Notes under the pieces: generated by a model
The model's input: the letters and a program-made list of their open reading frames with translations, nothing else
Told to the model about the DNA's origin: nothing
Database searches by the model: none
Assembly (NCBI GenBank): GCA_934462715.1
Contig: CAKSIJ010000002.1
Coordinates: forward strand, 177,174 to 241,173
Source of the DNA: an uncultured Clostridia bacterium
Lineage (GTDB): Bacteria; Bacillota; Clostridia; UBA1381
Direction of reading: 5' to 3'
Length of the DNA: 64,000 bases
Shown here: in pieces, positions 45,401-55,600 of the stretch
How the letters are laid out: each line of letters begins with the position of its first letter
Numbering within the stretch: position 1 is the first letter of the stretch
Translations under genes and position numbers: made by a program

Positions 45401-45701
45401 TTCCCGCTATATTCTCTATATTTGGAAGCACAGCCGGTCTTCTGTACGGAAAACCGGTAGCCCATGATACTTCCAGCACTCCGTCTTTTACGGCACTCTC
45501 ACTTATAGCTTCTTGCGTATCATTTAAGTATTGTACCACATTTTTTAAACCGTTAAACGAATCAAATTCTTCATCATAGAGCATATAGCTTTTCGTTTCC
45601 GCCGTTTCTTCGGCAGAAGCAATTACCGCTTGTCCGAAGCACGAAACGGTCATTGCTGCCGCCAAAAGCAAATTAATGATTTTTGTTCCTTTAATTTTCA
45701 T
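42453..45701 (-). CDS. Secreted multidomain SGNH esterase with LamG-like domains
   Basis: About 1,082 residues with signal peptide (hydrophobic core ending VIASAEE). Two LamG/concanavalin-like beta-sandwich modules fill the first half, each starting with a DEEFD or AEFNG strand and ending YDYIRIWNE or VDYLRVWDN, each followed by a small Ig-like domain. The SGNH hydrolase domain begins near residue 660: Ser672 in FLGGSITQM, AGVGGTGS, FAVNDS, and ADRTHPS with the DxxH pair. A beta-domain and C-terminal Ig-like part follow. It is probably a polysaccharide acetyl esterase acting outside the cell. The start at 45701 has GAAAGGA upstream; an earlier ATG at 45776 lies inside the preceding gene. There is no SLH domain. 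An in-frame 27-codon stretch follows the stop (see findings). Confidence 0.85.
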   Translation of the reverse strand: MKIKGTKIINLLLAAAMTVSCFGQAVIASAEETAETKSYMLYDEEFDSFNGLKNVVQYLNDTQEAISESAVKDGVLEVSWATGFPYRRPAVLPNIENIAGKNIYFETRFKYTKVNDEGALDANFIDVAGMVDGSPMDRSFSVKYSNGLMFGGADADSVVTNCILSPDKWYTITVKFDFTKYTFKLEVKGENGEILYNGDTEGSSVYGKRPTSIDRILLPQLLDKGLSTKQYYDYIRIWNEDLVPKSVTATYGDGQELNGAKNLDLSFDATVNFSKAVTEADLANVTVKDGNVTVKSLSEDGKTAVLALSGLPEYSSCTLNVPSIGGNNAASFTFITKQTKNYIYRAEFNGYDDNADTWWNRSPSGPESCIGNNPSAISDGNLFLGYATIAYRRFFAKMPQTVDMSGKENVYIQTKFKYNKGGEKGGLFEAIMDLEPITASVVYRKDQGVIVGAGSDRAGGTAMGYTFDEDHWYTLSMKLNYKSHTYCIIIDDGNGNIKQSPICNFTDNRKTDNLDRIYMFGVGLTGDNGTDTTHYVDYLRVWDNDEGNADVVYTDNGSEYTLKDSMIVPVNAVIKVTAKNDVENTAGIEIKDENDNAVEADVAVSGKVVTITPRANLAYDTGYSVVIPSAIVNGDSDQIIEFKTIYDITKSFEKPNVFANKTGLRTVFLGGSITQMSGWRDHVESFIKEKFPDSTFKNAGVGGTGSQYAWMRLYKDVMTFDPDVVFVEFAVNDSTVSTTNQYMESIVRNLNKMPNPPVIIFTELPVNDLSNNDYSVSEHKKLAKAYGIPLFNVRDYVKSRYNTDSSFASEWDGDVYFGAADRTHPSTAGGALYGSYITTLMAHNSNKYFAKAKSNAEVSPLTDFKDYVYYYEALNRKLNKDDDNLEFTFNGTEMIVEYQLLHDVNGNKGGTFEVYVDNEKVQTINTYLENTNTLYDGFVRQTEIKGLSEGTHTAKIVRVDNSDDAEIISLLGAYLKKTNGINFTEPVFDTNAFAAGTPVTVHTLYTSGEDNKNVILALALYDVNGKLTGVSALNTQLSETVISKKLQATITPKDGDKTLKVFCWNSDTLKPYVGFKTIIAAE

Positions 45702-45723
45702 AATTTCATTTCCTTTCTTTTCT

Positions 45724-45750
45724 CGGGCAGCCGAATTTACCGTCTGCCCG
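45724..45750 (-). other. Intercistronic hairpin
   Basis: CGGGCAG (45724-45730) and CTGCCCG (45744-45750) form a 7-bp stem between the beta-helix stop and the esterase ribosome site. No T tract follows on the minus strand, so it is more likely an mRNA-stability or processing element than a terminator. Confidence 0.5.
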
Positions 45751-45757
45751 TCATATT

Positions 45758-47998
45758 TTACTGTTTTACTCCGCATTGCTGCTTTATAGCTTCATATTCC
45801 TGCTTTTGTTCATCTGTCATTGAAGAGTAATTCGTACCCACCTCCAATCCTTTTTCGTCCTCTTCGCTCAAAGCAGCCACAGGCGTTGCTACATTTATAA
45901 AGTAATTTCCGCCGACTATGCTATGCTCCGGCAAGCCGTTTGTCTTGTTGTTCACATATGCCAAAACATTGCCGTATGCTTTCTGCCACAACTCCGATTG
46001 ATACGGAAATTTCAGTAACTGATACATAAAATAGTTGCTTGCCTCGGTCGGCGCCGGCGTCGTATTCCATTGCCAATACTCTCCCTTACCCCTTACAAAA
46101 GCGCCTCTCTCGGCATTAACCACAAGATTATTTTCAAATCTGTTCCACACTCCGCCGTGAACGAAGTATGCACTTTTCACATTTTCAAATATGTTTGAAT
46201 TTACCTTTTGTCCGCTCAGAAAATCATCAAGATAAACCGCTCCCAAACCGCAGTTTGTATCATGAATATAGTTATATCTGATTTCATTTCCCAAACTTGC
46301 AAGTGAATTTCCGGAATATATAACTCCTGCGTCGCTTATGCCTGCCGTCAGACAATTCGATATGTCGTTGTATTCTATAATACAATTGTTTCCGTTAAAC
46401 GCAACCGCAAGATGCGGTGTTTTTGTTATTGTGTTATGCCGTGCCGCAGTCCCGCAGCCGTTTACGGTTATCGCCGGCGAATCGGTTACCGATATAATTC
46501 CCGTTTCGCTTATCGTGCAGTTTTCAATTGCACTGCCCGAAGCGGTAAGAGTGCTTCTGTCGCCGCCGTCTATCAAAACGGCTCTTTTTCCCGTTTTGCC
46601 GAAACGGCAATCGGTGATAAGATTGTTTTCGCCCGAAATGATTACACCATCCCCCGAGCATAATTTAAAGGAACAGCCCTGTAACCTTATATTGTTACTG
46701 TCTTTGGCATTGATAAAATACCCACCGGCATTTTCAAAGTTTATATTCTTAAAGGATATATTATCGCTGCCGTTAATTTCTATAATGTCGCTGTCGTTTG
46801 AACTTAACATAAGCCTTGCCTTTTTAAATTCTCCGCTTGAAACAAGGTTTTGCGGAGGATAGAAATAAAGCTTACCGTTATATATTGCATATTCTCCCTG
46901 CTTATCAAGCTCCTCGGGAAGATTATATATATACCAGCCTATACCCGATTGCGGCTGTTCGTGATAATAACCTCCGATAAAATCGGTTGTTTCTATCTTT
47001 TTTGCCGACGCGTCAATTGTTTTAACCTTAGCCTTTGCCAAATTCCATTCGGCAACCAAAGGTCCGGCAATCCATGCGGAATCATAATACCGCCAATCCT
47101 TTACGCTGTCCGCCGTAAGGGAAATGTTTTTGTTGCTCCATGACGTTTGGGCGTCATATGTATATCCCGAATCGGGGTATCTTGCGGCGGTTTGCGGATT
47201 TCCGTTGCAGCTGAACATATTCAGCTGTACATCACTCTTTGCCGCAGCGCCTATGCTTTTTAAGTCAATACAGTATATTTTGTCTGCCGAGGATTTCGGG
47301 AACATATCCTTTTCGCTGCCCGACACCCTTGTCATATCAGAACCCGAGAACACCGTACCGCCGTTTATAACCGCCCCTTGATACGAAACAAATTCAATTT
47401 TTCCCATGTTGTTTAAATTGTTCAGCTTTACGGTATCGTCAATACAGTACGTTCCGCCCTTTAGGATAACTCTTACATTGAGATTTTCCTTGTTGTTATT
47501 CATGTTGATATACTTAATTCTTCGTACCGCTTCATTTACGGTTTTGAGTGGTGTATCCTCGCCGCCGTCATTTGTATCGCTGCCGTTCGGCGATAAATAC
47601 AATGTAACGTCCTCATCATAGCTGCTGATATTTACGTCAATTTTGTACTCGCCCTCCTGCGGCACACTGCTGCTGTAGCTTACCGGCAGTGTTTTTCCGC
47701 TTTTTATATCTGCTTGCAGCGCAGCTCCGCCCTTTTTTATGTTATCCGAATCGAGAACCGCAATGTCAACCGTAATGCTTTCGTCAAGGACTGCGGTATT
47801 TGTCACGCTGAAGCTGACGCTTACTCCCAAATCGGTGCAATAGGCTTTCAAATCCGAAACGCTTATGCTCTTTGCCGAATTGCTGATACTGCAATCGGCT
47901 TCTCTCTCCGCATGAACCGTTACCGATAACAGCATTGTCATAAGCATACTGCACGCCAAAAGCAATGAACATATTTTTTTATTCATATTCCTTATCAT
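45758..47998 (-). CDS. Secreted right-handed beta-helix protein (746 residues)
   Basis: The signal peptide ends near VTVHAERE. After a short N-terminal beta domain, the segment TLYLSPNGSDTNDGG opens a parallel beta-helix enzyme fold: RYPDSGYTYDA is the family's early (A)RxP motif, and the rungs follow (GNEIRYNYIHD, VYLDDFLSG, VHGGVWNRFENNLVVNA). It is a clear paralogue of the 1,043-residue protein at 52604-55735. Such proteins include polysaccharide lyases and glycosidases; no catalytic residue can be assigned. The start could be the ATG at 47998 or 47986; ribosome-site spacing is poor for both. It lies in the long SLH/ABC operon. Confidence 0.8.
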   Translation of the reverse strand: MIRNMNKKICSLLLACSMLMTMLLSVTVHAEREADCSISNSAKSISVSDLKAYCTDLGVSVSFSVTNTAVLDESITVDIAVLDSDNIKKGGAALQADIKSGKTLPVSYSSSVPQEGEYKIDVNISSYDEDVTLYLSPNGSDTNDGGEDTPLKTVNEAVRRIKYINMNNNKENLNVRVILKGGTYCIDDTVKLNNLNNMGKIEFVSYQGAVINGGTVFSGSDMTRVSGSEKDMFPKSSADKIYCIDLKSIGAAAKSDVQLNMFSCNGNPQTAARYPDSGYTYDAQTSWSNKNISLTADSVKDWRYYDSAWIAGPLVAEWNLAKAKVKTIDASAKKIETTDFIGGYYHEQPQSGIGWYIYNLPEELDKQGEYAIYNGKLYFYPPQNLVSSGEFKKARLMLSSNDSDIIEINGSDNISFKNINFENAGGYFINAKDSNNIRLQGCSFKLCSGDGVIISGENNLITDCRFGKTGKRAVLIDGGDRSTLTASGSAIENCTISETGIISVTDSPAITVNGCGTAARHNTITKTPHLAVAFNGNNCIIEYNDISNCLTAGISDAGVIYSGNSLASLGNEIRYNYIHDTNCGLGAVYLDDFLSGQKVNSNIFENVKSAYFVHGGVWNRFENNLVVNAERGAFVRGKGEYWQWNTTPAPTEASNYFMYQLLKFPYQSELWQKAYGNVLAYVNNKTNGLPEHSIVGGNYFINVATPVAALSEEDEKGLEVGTNYSSMTDEQKQEYEAIKQQCGVKQ

Positions 47999-48023
47999 AT
48001 CCTTTCACATACTCGGTATCGGC

Positions 48024-50600
48024 TTATTTGTAGTCCAGTATATACAAATTCCACACCGAGTTTGTATCCGCTTCAAAGAATATTTCGTCACCCGTCATAA
48101 TCTCATCGTAGCTGCTCATTGAAACAAATACGCCCCTGGAGGATTTTGTAACTTTATAAATGTTGGCTGCCGACTGAATCTTTTGAATGTTGTCTGTTTC
48201 GCCGCTGCCGTCATCATATTTTATGAAACGGTTATTGAGCTTCTCCGTTACTTTCAGATATGCCAGTTTTTTTCTTGCATGACCAGAAAGCTGATGCATA
48301 CCGTTTACCGTATTTGTTGAAAAACAGGTGCCGTACTCCTGCATTTTTGACGAATCAAAGCCTCTGAATATTTTAATCAGATTTCCTCTTCCGTCAAATT
48401 CACAGTATATAATATCTCCCTCATTAACCTCGTTGAAGCGATCCTTATATACCTGAATCATCTTATCGTTATAGAATACTTTTATTTCGTCCGAACCTCT
48501 TCGTCCTATTATGCAATTCTTTGCTTCATCATCGGAATCGAGCATTTGGCAAACCTGAGTTACCACCATCGATCTTGTTTCGGGTAATACTTCTTCTGCC
48601 TTCTGCGAAGCAGTGTCCGTTCTTTTCCAGACAACCATATCGACAGTATTTAATTTTTCGTCCACATTGTAGAAATAATGCGTATACGGTCTCGGATTCA
48701 GAACTGTATTTTTAAACGCTCCCTCCACATAACAGCTGTCCATATCGTCAAATATGCAGAACACAAGAGTTTCACTGTCCTGATAGAATTTCTGCGACCA
48801 TGTATCAGCATAAAACGCATACTCCGCGTCTCCGGTAAACTCACCCTCATATCTCAACATTCCGTCTTTGGTTACGGTATGAAGCTCCGTTATATTACTG
48901 TTCTCGTCAAGCTTAAATCTTACCGGCTGTCTTGAAAACGCTCCGCCCGGATTTAACAATTCGTCTATTTTTTCAAGCTTCATGCTTTTGTCATTAACCT
49001 TTATCTTGTCACGAATATTAAAGCGTTCCAAAACATTTTCGTCCGTCAGAATTTTCAAAATAATTCCGTCAAATTCTCCGCTTTCTTCATCTTTCTTGTA
49101 ATCGAGCAAATATCCGTAATGCAGCTCGTTGTCAGTGCCTATTTTGTCAAAGGCGAAGATTAAATTATTATCGTCAGTGTAGAATCTGTATTCATAATTG
49201 AGCTTTGCCGATGAAATATCTGCGGCTTCCGAGCATTTATAAATTTCTCCGTTAATTCTGAGCTCGTCACCGGATATGCCCTCTATTTTCCCGGTAAATG
49301 TGTTGTCATAAGCATAAATCACCGTATGCTCACCGTTTACACCCTTGAGGATCAGCATATCCTCCTTTATATTGCCGACATTGCCCGGCTCTCGGTTGAT
49401 GAAAATCTCGGTGTCGTCAAGCTGTTCCGAATCGAGTTTTATGTATTTTGAGCTATTGAACTTATCGGTTATAACCGAAACGTCCGAATTTCCCGAAATC
49501 TTACCCGAAACGATAGCCAAATCTGCATTGAATACATTCAAAACCTCGATTTTTCCGTCCGAATTGTTATCTATGAGCGTTACCCAACCGATTTTCGGCG
49601 ATATGTTTTCCTTTGAATAATCTGCTTTTGCAATACCGTTATATATTACGCAGGTATTTGAGTCCAGCTTTTTCTCAGTAACCTTTCCGTTTTCATTTTC
49701 GTAAACGAAATTATACGCCGAGAAGCCGCTGTCGCTTCCGTATATCATATCGCTTTGCAAAACGGTGATTTTATTCTGCTTTGTTTCGGTCATATATTTT
49801 ATAACGGGTTCATTCTCATCTTCTTTGCAGACATACGCTTCCATATGCTTTCCGAGAATATCTAAGCTGTTATCCGAGTCATACTGCATTTCAATGCCGT
49901 CAAGTTTGATATATCCCTTTTGTCTTGCAGCGTTTGACGCACTCTTTAATCCCGTCAGATAATTTGCCGTTACCACGCCTTTTATTTTTTCAGTCTTGTG
50001 ATAAACCCACAGTGCGTCACTTTCGCTGAATTTCAAAGATGTATTTTCGCCCATTTCAACAACAAGCGGTTTTGCCGACAAAGCCTTTTTCAAAAGCTGT
50101 GACAGCAGCTCATATGTCAATTCCGATTTGCCGTTTGCATTTACGGATACACCGAACTCGCCGACAAGGCTCTGCACCGTTGCCCTGCCGCTTCTTAAAA
50201 GCTTGTCGCCTCCCAGTGCAAGAACCATAATCTTTTCGGCGTGCTCGCAAAGGATAGCCTCCTCCGGTCTGAAGCTTCCGTCACCGTACCCCGAAACAAG
50301 TCCCAACGTAACCCCGGCATTTACGGCAGGGGAATAAGACGAAAGCTCGTCAACATCGTAAAAGCCTACGCTTTTTGTATATTGTTCCCAATCAACACCT
50401 CTGAAATTCAGAACGTATTTTATAAAATCGGCTCTTGTTACCGTGTCATCTTGGCTTTTGTCAAAATCACCCGAAAAAATCTCCAGCCCTTTCAGAAGTT
50501 CGACATTATCCGAATATTCGCCGGCTGTCTGTGCATTTGCCCCCACGGCGCACAGCATTGACAAAATAAGTGCCGTTATAATACCAATAAAACGTTTCAT
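48024..50600 (-). CDS. Secreted protein with N-terminal SLH domains
   Basis: 858 residues with a signal peptide ending GANAQ. Residues about 30-170 contain SLH-type repeats (TRADFIKYVLNFRGV, GLVSGYGDGSFRPEEAI), placing the anchor at the N terminus. The remaining 690 residues are small beta modules (GKIEGISGDELRINGE, GYLLDYKKDEESGEFDG) without an enzymatic signature. A likely role is a surface display or binding protein for the secreted enzymes, but this is inference. An AAAGGG ribosome site lies 9 bases before the ATG, and it sits 16 bases after the next SLH gene. Confidence 0.82.
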   Translation of the reverse strand: MKRFIGIITALILSMLCAVGANAQTAGEYSDNVELLKGLEIFSGDFDKSQDDTVTRADFIKYVLNFRGVDWEQYTKSVGFYDVDELSSYSPAVNAGVTLGLVSGYGDGSFRPEEAILCEHAEKIMVLALGGDKLLRSGRATVQSLVGEFGVSVNANGKSELTYELLSQLLKKALSAKPLVVEMGENTSLKFSESDALWVYHKTEKIKGVVTANYLTGLKSASNAARQKGYIKLDGIEMQYDSDNSLDILGKHMEAYVCKEDENEPVIKYMTETKQNKITVLQSDMIYGSDSGFSAYNFVYENENGKVTEKKLDSNTCVIYNGIAKADYSKENISPKIGWVTLIDNNSDGKIEVLNVFNADLAIVSGKISGNSDVSVITDKFNSSKYIKLDSEQLDDTEIFINREPGNVGNIKEDMLILKGVNGEHTVIYAYDNTFTGKIEGISGDELRINGEIYKCSEAADISSAKLNYEYRFYTDDNNLIFAFDKIGTDNELHYGYLLDYKKDEESGEFDGIILKILTDENVLERFNIRDKIKVNDKSMKLEKIDELLNPGGAFSRQPVRFKLDENSNITELHTVTKDGMLRYEGEFTGDAEYAFYADTWSQKFYQDSETLVFCIFDDMDSCYVEGAFKNTVLNPRPYTHYFYNVDEKLNTVDMVVWKRTDTASQKAEEVLPETRSMVVTQVCQMLDSDDEAKNCIIGRRGSDEIKVFYNDKMIQVYKDRFNEVNEGDIIYCEFDGRGNLIKIFRGFDSSKMQEYGTCFSTNTVNGMHQLSGHARKKLAYLKVTEKLNNRFIKYDDGSGETDNIQKIQSAANIYKVTKSSRGVFVSMSSYDEIMTGDEIFFEADTNSVWNLYILDYK

Positions 50601-50616
50601 GCTTTTATTCCCTTTC

Positions 50617-52542
50617 TCATCTGATTTTTATTACAGAATAAATCATCTGTGCCGCTTCCGCCCTTGTTATATAGTCTTTCGGACGGAATTTGCCGTCAGA
50701 ACCGGTAATCGCACCGATTTCAATAAAATAATCAACCGCCTCAACGGCATATTCGCTCACCTCATCAAGGTCATTCAATACCGCTTTGTTATCGATTATA
50801 ATATCAATCTCTTTTCCGCTTGTTTTTAGTGCTCTGTACAGCATAACCGCCAAATCCTGCCTTGTTATATTGCTGCCCGTTCCGAATTCGGTTTCGGAAA
50901 TACCCTCGGCAATTTTGCTGCCCACTGCCGCCTTAACAAACTCTGCATACCATGCGTTCTCCGGAACATCTGCAAAATTAATCTTTACATCTGCGCTCTG
51001 CTCTATCGCAAAAGCGTTTATTATCAGCTTTACGGCTTCCTCCCTCAGAATATTATCCTGCGGTGCAAAGGTTGTTTCATCTTTGCCGGCGCATATATTG
51101 TTATTGTAAAGATGTTCTATTGCGGTGTATGCCCATTTGTAATTTTCCAAATCGGTAAACGGCAGCTTGCTGTTCGCCGGCTTATCCTGCGAAATTATAA
51201 CGGTCGGCGTTGACGGAGCCGTTATTGTGTTGTTTGATTTATTTGAGCCTCCGCTTACTCCTCCGCCGCCCGGCTTTGGTGCATCGGTTGTTTCCTTTGC
51301 GGAAAGTATTGCCTTTTCAAGCTTTTCGGTTGTATCAAAATTCTTATTTGTTATATTCCGCAAACAAGCGCTTTTATTCCGGCAGTAATACTCATATGCC
51401 TTATCCGAAATCAGATATTGCTTATAGTCCTTCAGTATACCGCCAACCTCGTTCGGAGCGGCTTCGTTTAACAGTGACAATGCTGTCATGCTGTTAAACC
51501 TATTTGTCAAATCGGTATAATTTTCAGCTGATTTTATACTGTTGTCAACCAAAGACTTACTCTTTAAAGCACCGTATTTTTCATACATGGCAAATTCTAT
51601 ATCGCTCGGATATGCATTTATCATCTCACCGATAGCTTTTCCGTCATTTGCCCATGCAGCCGCAACGCTCCTGATAAATTCGGGCTTGATGTCGGAATGT
51701 GCATATTCGCCCTCACGGCTCATCATAAGCCTTGCGACGGTATCCTTTGCAGTATCCGAAAGACGGTTATAGTATTCAAGCTCCAGATAAAGCGCCTTGT
51801 AATTCTTCTGTATAAATTCACGCACAGCCTTTATGCCTGTATTGTCGGCTTCCTTTTTTGTCAGCTCGTTAAACTCCTTTACCGTCCTGTCAATTTCAGC
51901 CTGTGACAAATAGTATATATCGCAGCTTGCGTCCGTTTCATCTCCGATAATCATCACTTTGTATGTACCGCACGGTGCGTTGTCGGGGAATTGATATTCA
52001 AGCAAGCTCTGCTCGGAATTCTGCTCCGTTCCGCTCACCTCCGCCGTGCAGATAACGTACTGCTCCATATTTGACTTATCTATTTCACCGTAGTCATATG
52101 CCTCATCGGAAAATGCCTCTTTCGGCATTGCGATAATTACATTCAGTTTTTTATCAGTTTTTAATATTCCCGAAACACTGAGTTTTCCGTCCGAAGAAAC
52201 CTGTGCGCCGGTTATTTGTACACCCGAACTGTTTTGACTTTTTGTAAAAACAAAACGGTATTCCCTACCTGTCGAATCGTTTTTCAAAACAGACACATTT
52301 TTTGATGAGTATATTCCCGTCTGTGCAGCCGAATCCGCTTTTTTAACCTGCGAATAGCCGTCAACATTCAAATCATATACACTGCCGTCCGTAACCTCAA
52401 CATAATATAGCGTTCTGTTCTCATCGAACACTCTGTCCAACGGTATATCGCCGAAGCTGCCGGCTGCTGCCTGAACAGCCGATGCTGCAATTGCCATAGT
52501 GCCGCACATAACGGCAATAATTCTTTTCCATACTTTATTCAT
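50617..52542 (-). CDS. Secreted protein with three C-terminal SLH domains
   Basis: 641 residues with a signal peptide ending VQAAAG. Residues about 30-210 are beta-rich and 210-400 helical, of unknown family. A low-complexity linker (GGGGVSGGSNKSNN) then leads to three SLH domains at about 465-641 (FAPQDNILREEA, FGTGSNITRQDL, FRPKDYITRAEA). The protein should bind secondary cell wall polymer and present its N-terminal part outward. No catalytic motif is visible. It is part of the operon with ABC transporter and beta-helix genes. Confidence 0.85.
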   Translation of the reverse strand: MNKVWKRIIAVMCGTMAIAASAVQAAAGSFGDIPLDRVFDENRTLYYVEVTDGSVYDLNVDGYSQVKKADSAAQTGIYSSKNVSVLKNDSTGREYRFVFTKSQNSSGVQITGAQVSSDGKLSVSGILKTDKKLNVIIAMPKEAFSDEAYDYGEIDKSNMEQYVICTAEVSGTEQNSEQSLLEYQFPDNAPCGTYKVMIIGDETDASCDIYYLSQAEIDRTVKEFNELTKKEADNTGIKAVREFIQKNYKALYLELEYYNRLSDTAKDTVARLMMSREGEYAHSDIKPEFIRSVAAAWANDGKAIGEMINAYPSDIEFAMYEKYGALKSKSLVDNSIKSAENYTDLTNRFNSMTALSLLNEAAPNEVGGILKDYKQYLISDKAYEYYCRNKSACLRNITNKNFDTTEKLEKAILSAKETTDAPKPGGGGVSGGSNKSNNTITAPSTPTVIISQDKPANSKLPFTDLENYKWAYTAIEHLYNNNICAGKDETTFAPQDNILREEAVKLIINAFAIEQSADVKINFADVPENAWYAEFVKAAVGSKIAEGISETEFGTGSNITRQDLAVMLYRALKTSGKEIDIIIDNKAVLNDLDEVSEYAVEAVDYFIEIGAITGSDGKFRPKDYITRAEAAQMIYSVIKIR

Positions 52543-52603
52543 ATTTATAATCGCTGACTCCCTTCAAAAAAATCGGTATTTGAGTGATTTCCAAAAAAAA
52601 CGC

Positions 52604-55600
52604 TTACTTATCCAACGAATACTCCGATACCTCTACCGCCATTTTTGCACCGGTGTTGTATATTGAAAAATATCCGGAGTTTACTATTTGGCTGCCGTCG
52701 TTGTCTGTGTATTCAAATACATTTTTTCCATCAACAAGCATACGGAGCTTGACGGAACCGTCGTCCATGTTTTCGGCTCCCAGCTCATAGCTGTGTGTTT
52801 CACCGGCTTTAACATATTCGTTTGGATACTCTACAAGGAAATGCTTTCCTCCGAAACGCTGCAATTCGATCATATCCTCCTTGATAATAATGCAATACTG
52901 CGGATTTCCGCCCCACGCAACCAAATCCGGGCCGTTTTGCGCCCTCAGTCCGAAGCCGATCCATGATTGAAGCGTGTCTGTTTTCAAATCAAATCTCATT
53001 ATCATGTGAGAAGCAATTTTATCCCTCAATCCGAAAACGTCCTCTCTTGACTTTCTCTGTATCATTCTTCCTCCGTCCATCATCGTTGTGTTGGGTTCAA
53101 CCGACCACAGCATAACGTTTTTCAAAGCCGGGGTCAAATCATAATACTCGGGATTTCGTCTGTAGTACAGGCTCTCAAACTGCGAATTTGCACTTTCCAC
53201 CCATGCGTCTATCTCTTTTTGAGAAACGTTTTCATTCTTTTCCATGTTTTTCGCTTCGGCGATAAGGTTTTCAATCTGCTTTTGCGTTCCCTCCTTGAGT
53301 TCTCCGGGAGCGCCGCCCTCCTCAAGACCTGCACTTCTTGCAACTGCCGTTTCGATAAATTCGCTGACCTTGGTTTTATTCAGTATTGCCTTTTTAGTGG
53401 TCAAAAAGGTATAGTATTCCTCCCTACATTCAACCGGCTGCACGTCCGCCATATTTTTTATCACATTCGGTAGAGCCTTCACTTTCCAAAAATACCTTGT
53501 GTTGGAATAGTTAAGCTTCTCGATTGTGACATAATTCTTATTTACAAGCTTGTTTGATATTATGTTCTTAAAATCCTTATCGGTTGAGAGCGTAAACAGA
53601 TAGTTCTTTGCGTCATCAACCTTTTCCCACTCAAACATAACCTCATCTGCGGCAACATTTTCGCTTTTGTTTTCCGGGCCTATAAGTGAAAAGCTTTTCA
53701 GCTCCTTTACAAAGCTTCTGTTTTCATCTTCATAAATGCCCGACTTCGACATAACCTCTTTGAATTTTTCAGGGATTTCAAAATCAGGATTCTCCTCTGC
53801 CGAAATCATCTGATTGTCCGAAACCTCGGTCACGTCAGAAACAAATTCAGCCATGCTTATATTCAATACATCTTTGGGGTTGTAAAAAACATTATCGGAA
53901 ATCACCGTTCCGTAAGTAGGCAGAAGCGGAACTCCGCTGCTGTTGTAAACGAGATATTTGTCGTTGTCTATAAACTTTAATATCTCGCTGTATCTGTCCC
54001 ACGGCGGATTTTTCCATGCATACGGAGCAAGACTTTGCAAATACGTATTGTTCGGCGTTTCGGTCATTATCTGATTTCCCGAGCTTCCGTTTATGATAAC
54101 GCTTATACCGGTTTTTTTTGTATTCATAACAAGGTTATCGGTAAACCTATTGTATAAACCGCCGTGTATAAACACGGACTTTGCGCAATTCGCAAAAACG
54201 TTTCCGTATATATTAAAATCACTGTTCATGTCGTCAAGATAAATCATACCCTGAGTATCGGCATTATCATGAAAATAATTATACCGTATAACATTTCCCA
54301 AAACCGTCAGCTGACGTCCGGTATATATTACTCCGGCGTCCTCCGCACCGTCTGTCATGTTGTTATAAAATTCGTTATATTCCACAACATTTTCATTTCC
54401 GTTTAAGGACAGCGCAGTATGCGGCGATCCTACAAATTCGCAGTGCGAAACAACATCTCCGCACCCGTTCGTCATAATGTAGGCGGTATTCGTTCTTCCA
54501 ACGATGTTACAATCTCTGAATTTACAGTTTATTACTGTATTATTGCCGTTTGTAAGAGTAACTCTGTCGCCTCCCGAAAGGGTTACCGGACGTCTCATGA
54601 TATTATAGAAATCGCACCCTGTGAGCAGATTGTCATATCCGTCAACAATAAGTCCCGAATTGATATTTTTAAATACACACCCTTTGAACGCAACGTTTTT
54701 ACATTTATTATCCATATTAACCGCAAGTCCCATTGAATTTTCAAACGTCAGTCCCGAAAATTCGATATTGTGCGCACTCTTCATATCAAGCATTGTTTTT
54801 GTAAGCAGTGAAACCTTTATGTCGGTGTTCTTTTTTGAGGTTTGGGTATTCTCAAACGGAATTATGTAAAGCATTCCCTTATCCGCGTCAAAGTAATATT
54901 CACCCGGATAATCAAGCTCGCTCAAAAGGTTATATACATAGTACGGCTTATTTGCGGATATTCCGTATTCCGCCCTTTCGTTTGACTTTATCGCTAAGTT
55001 TTCGGTATCGACCTCAACTATTTTTCTGCGCTCTGCCGCCCATGTAAAAGCAAAATAACCGAACATCATTCCGTTTTTCTCGTTTTTCCAGCGTTTTACT
55101 CTCGAATCGTCCACGACAAATTTGAAATGCGTGTTTTCATTCTCCATAACTTCGCCCGTTTTGGCATAGTCCTTGTTCGGCCATCTGCATACGGTCATGG
55201 GGCTTTCACCGAAATATACCGTTCTCTCCGAGCTGTCCATGCTTTTGTAATCATCGCTGTATTTGCCGAGATATGCGCTTATGTCGGCCGCCAGTACCTT
55301 GTCCGGCTGTGGAAGAAGCTTTAAAACCTCCTTATCCGTAACGCTTTTAAAGCTGCTTTCGCTCAAAACAATTCCGCCGCTTATAACAGGCTTTTCTCCC
55401 TGCCGTGCAACAAACCTTACGGGCGAATTTTCCGTGCCGCTTAACTCCTCGCCGAAGCTTATGCTCTTTGTCACCTCATAATTTCCGCCCTGCATATAGA
55501 TATTCAAGCCGTCCTCGGGCATACATGAAGCCTTTTTCATTTCGGAAATTATACCGCTTAATTTTTCAAAACTGCCGAGCGGCTTATCCTTTGTTCCGTC

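Noticed and set aside
45724..45750. Terminator between the beta-helix and esterase genes
   Set aside because: The hairpin has no T tract and the next ribosome site follows at once; an intercistronic stability element is more likely.
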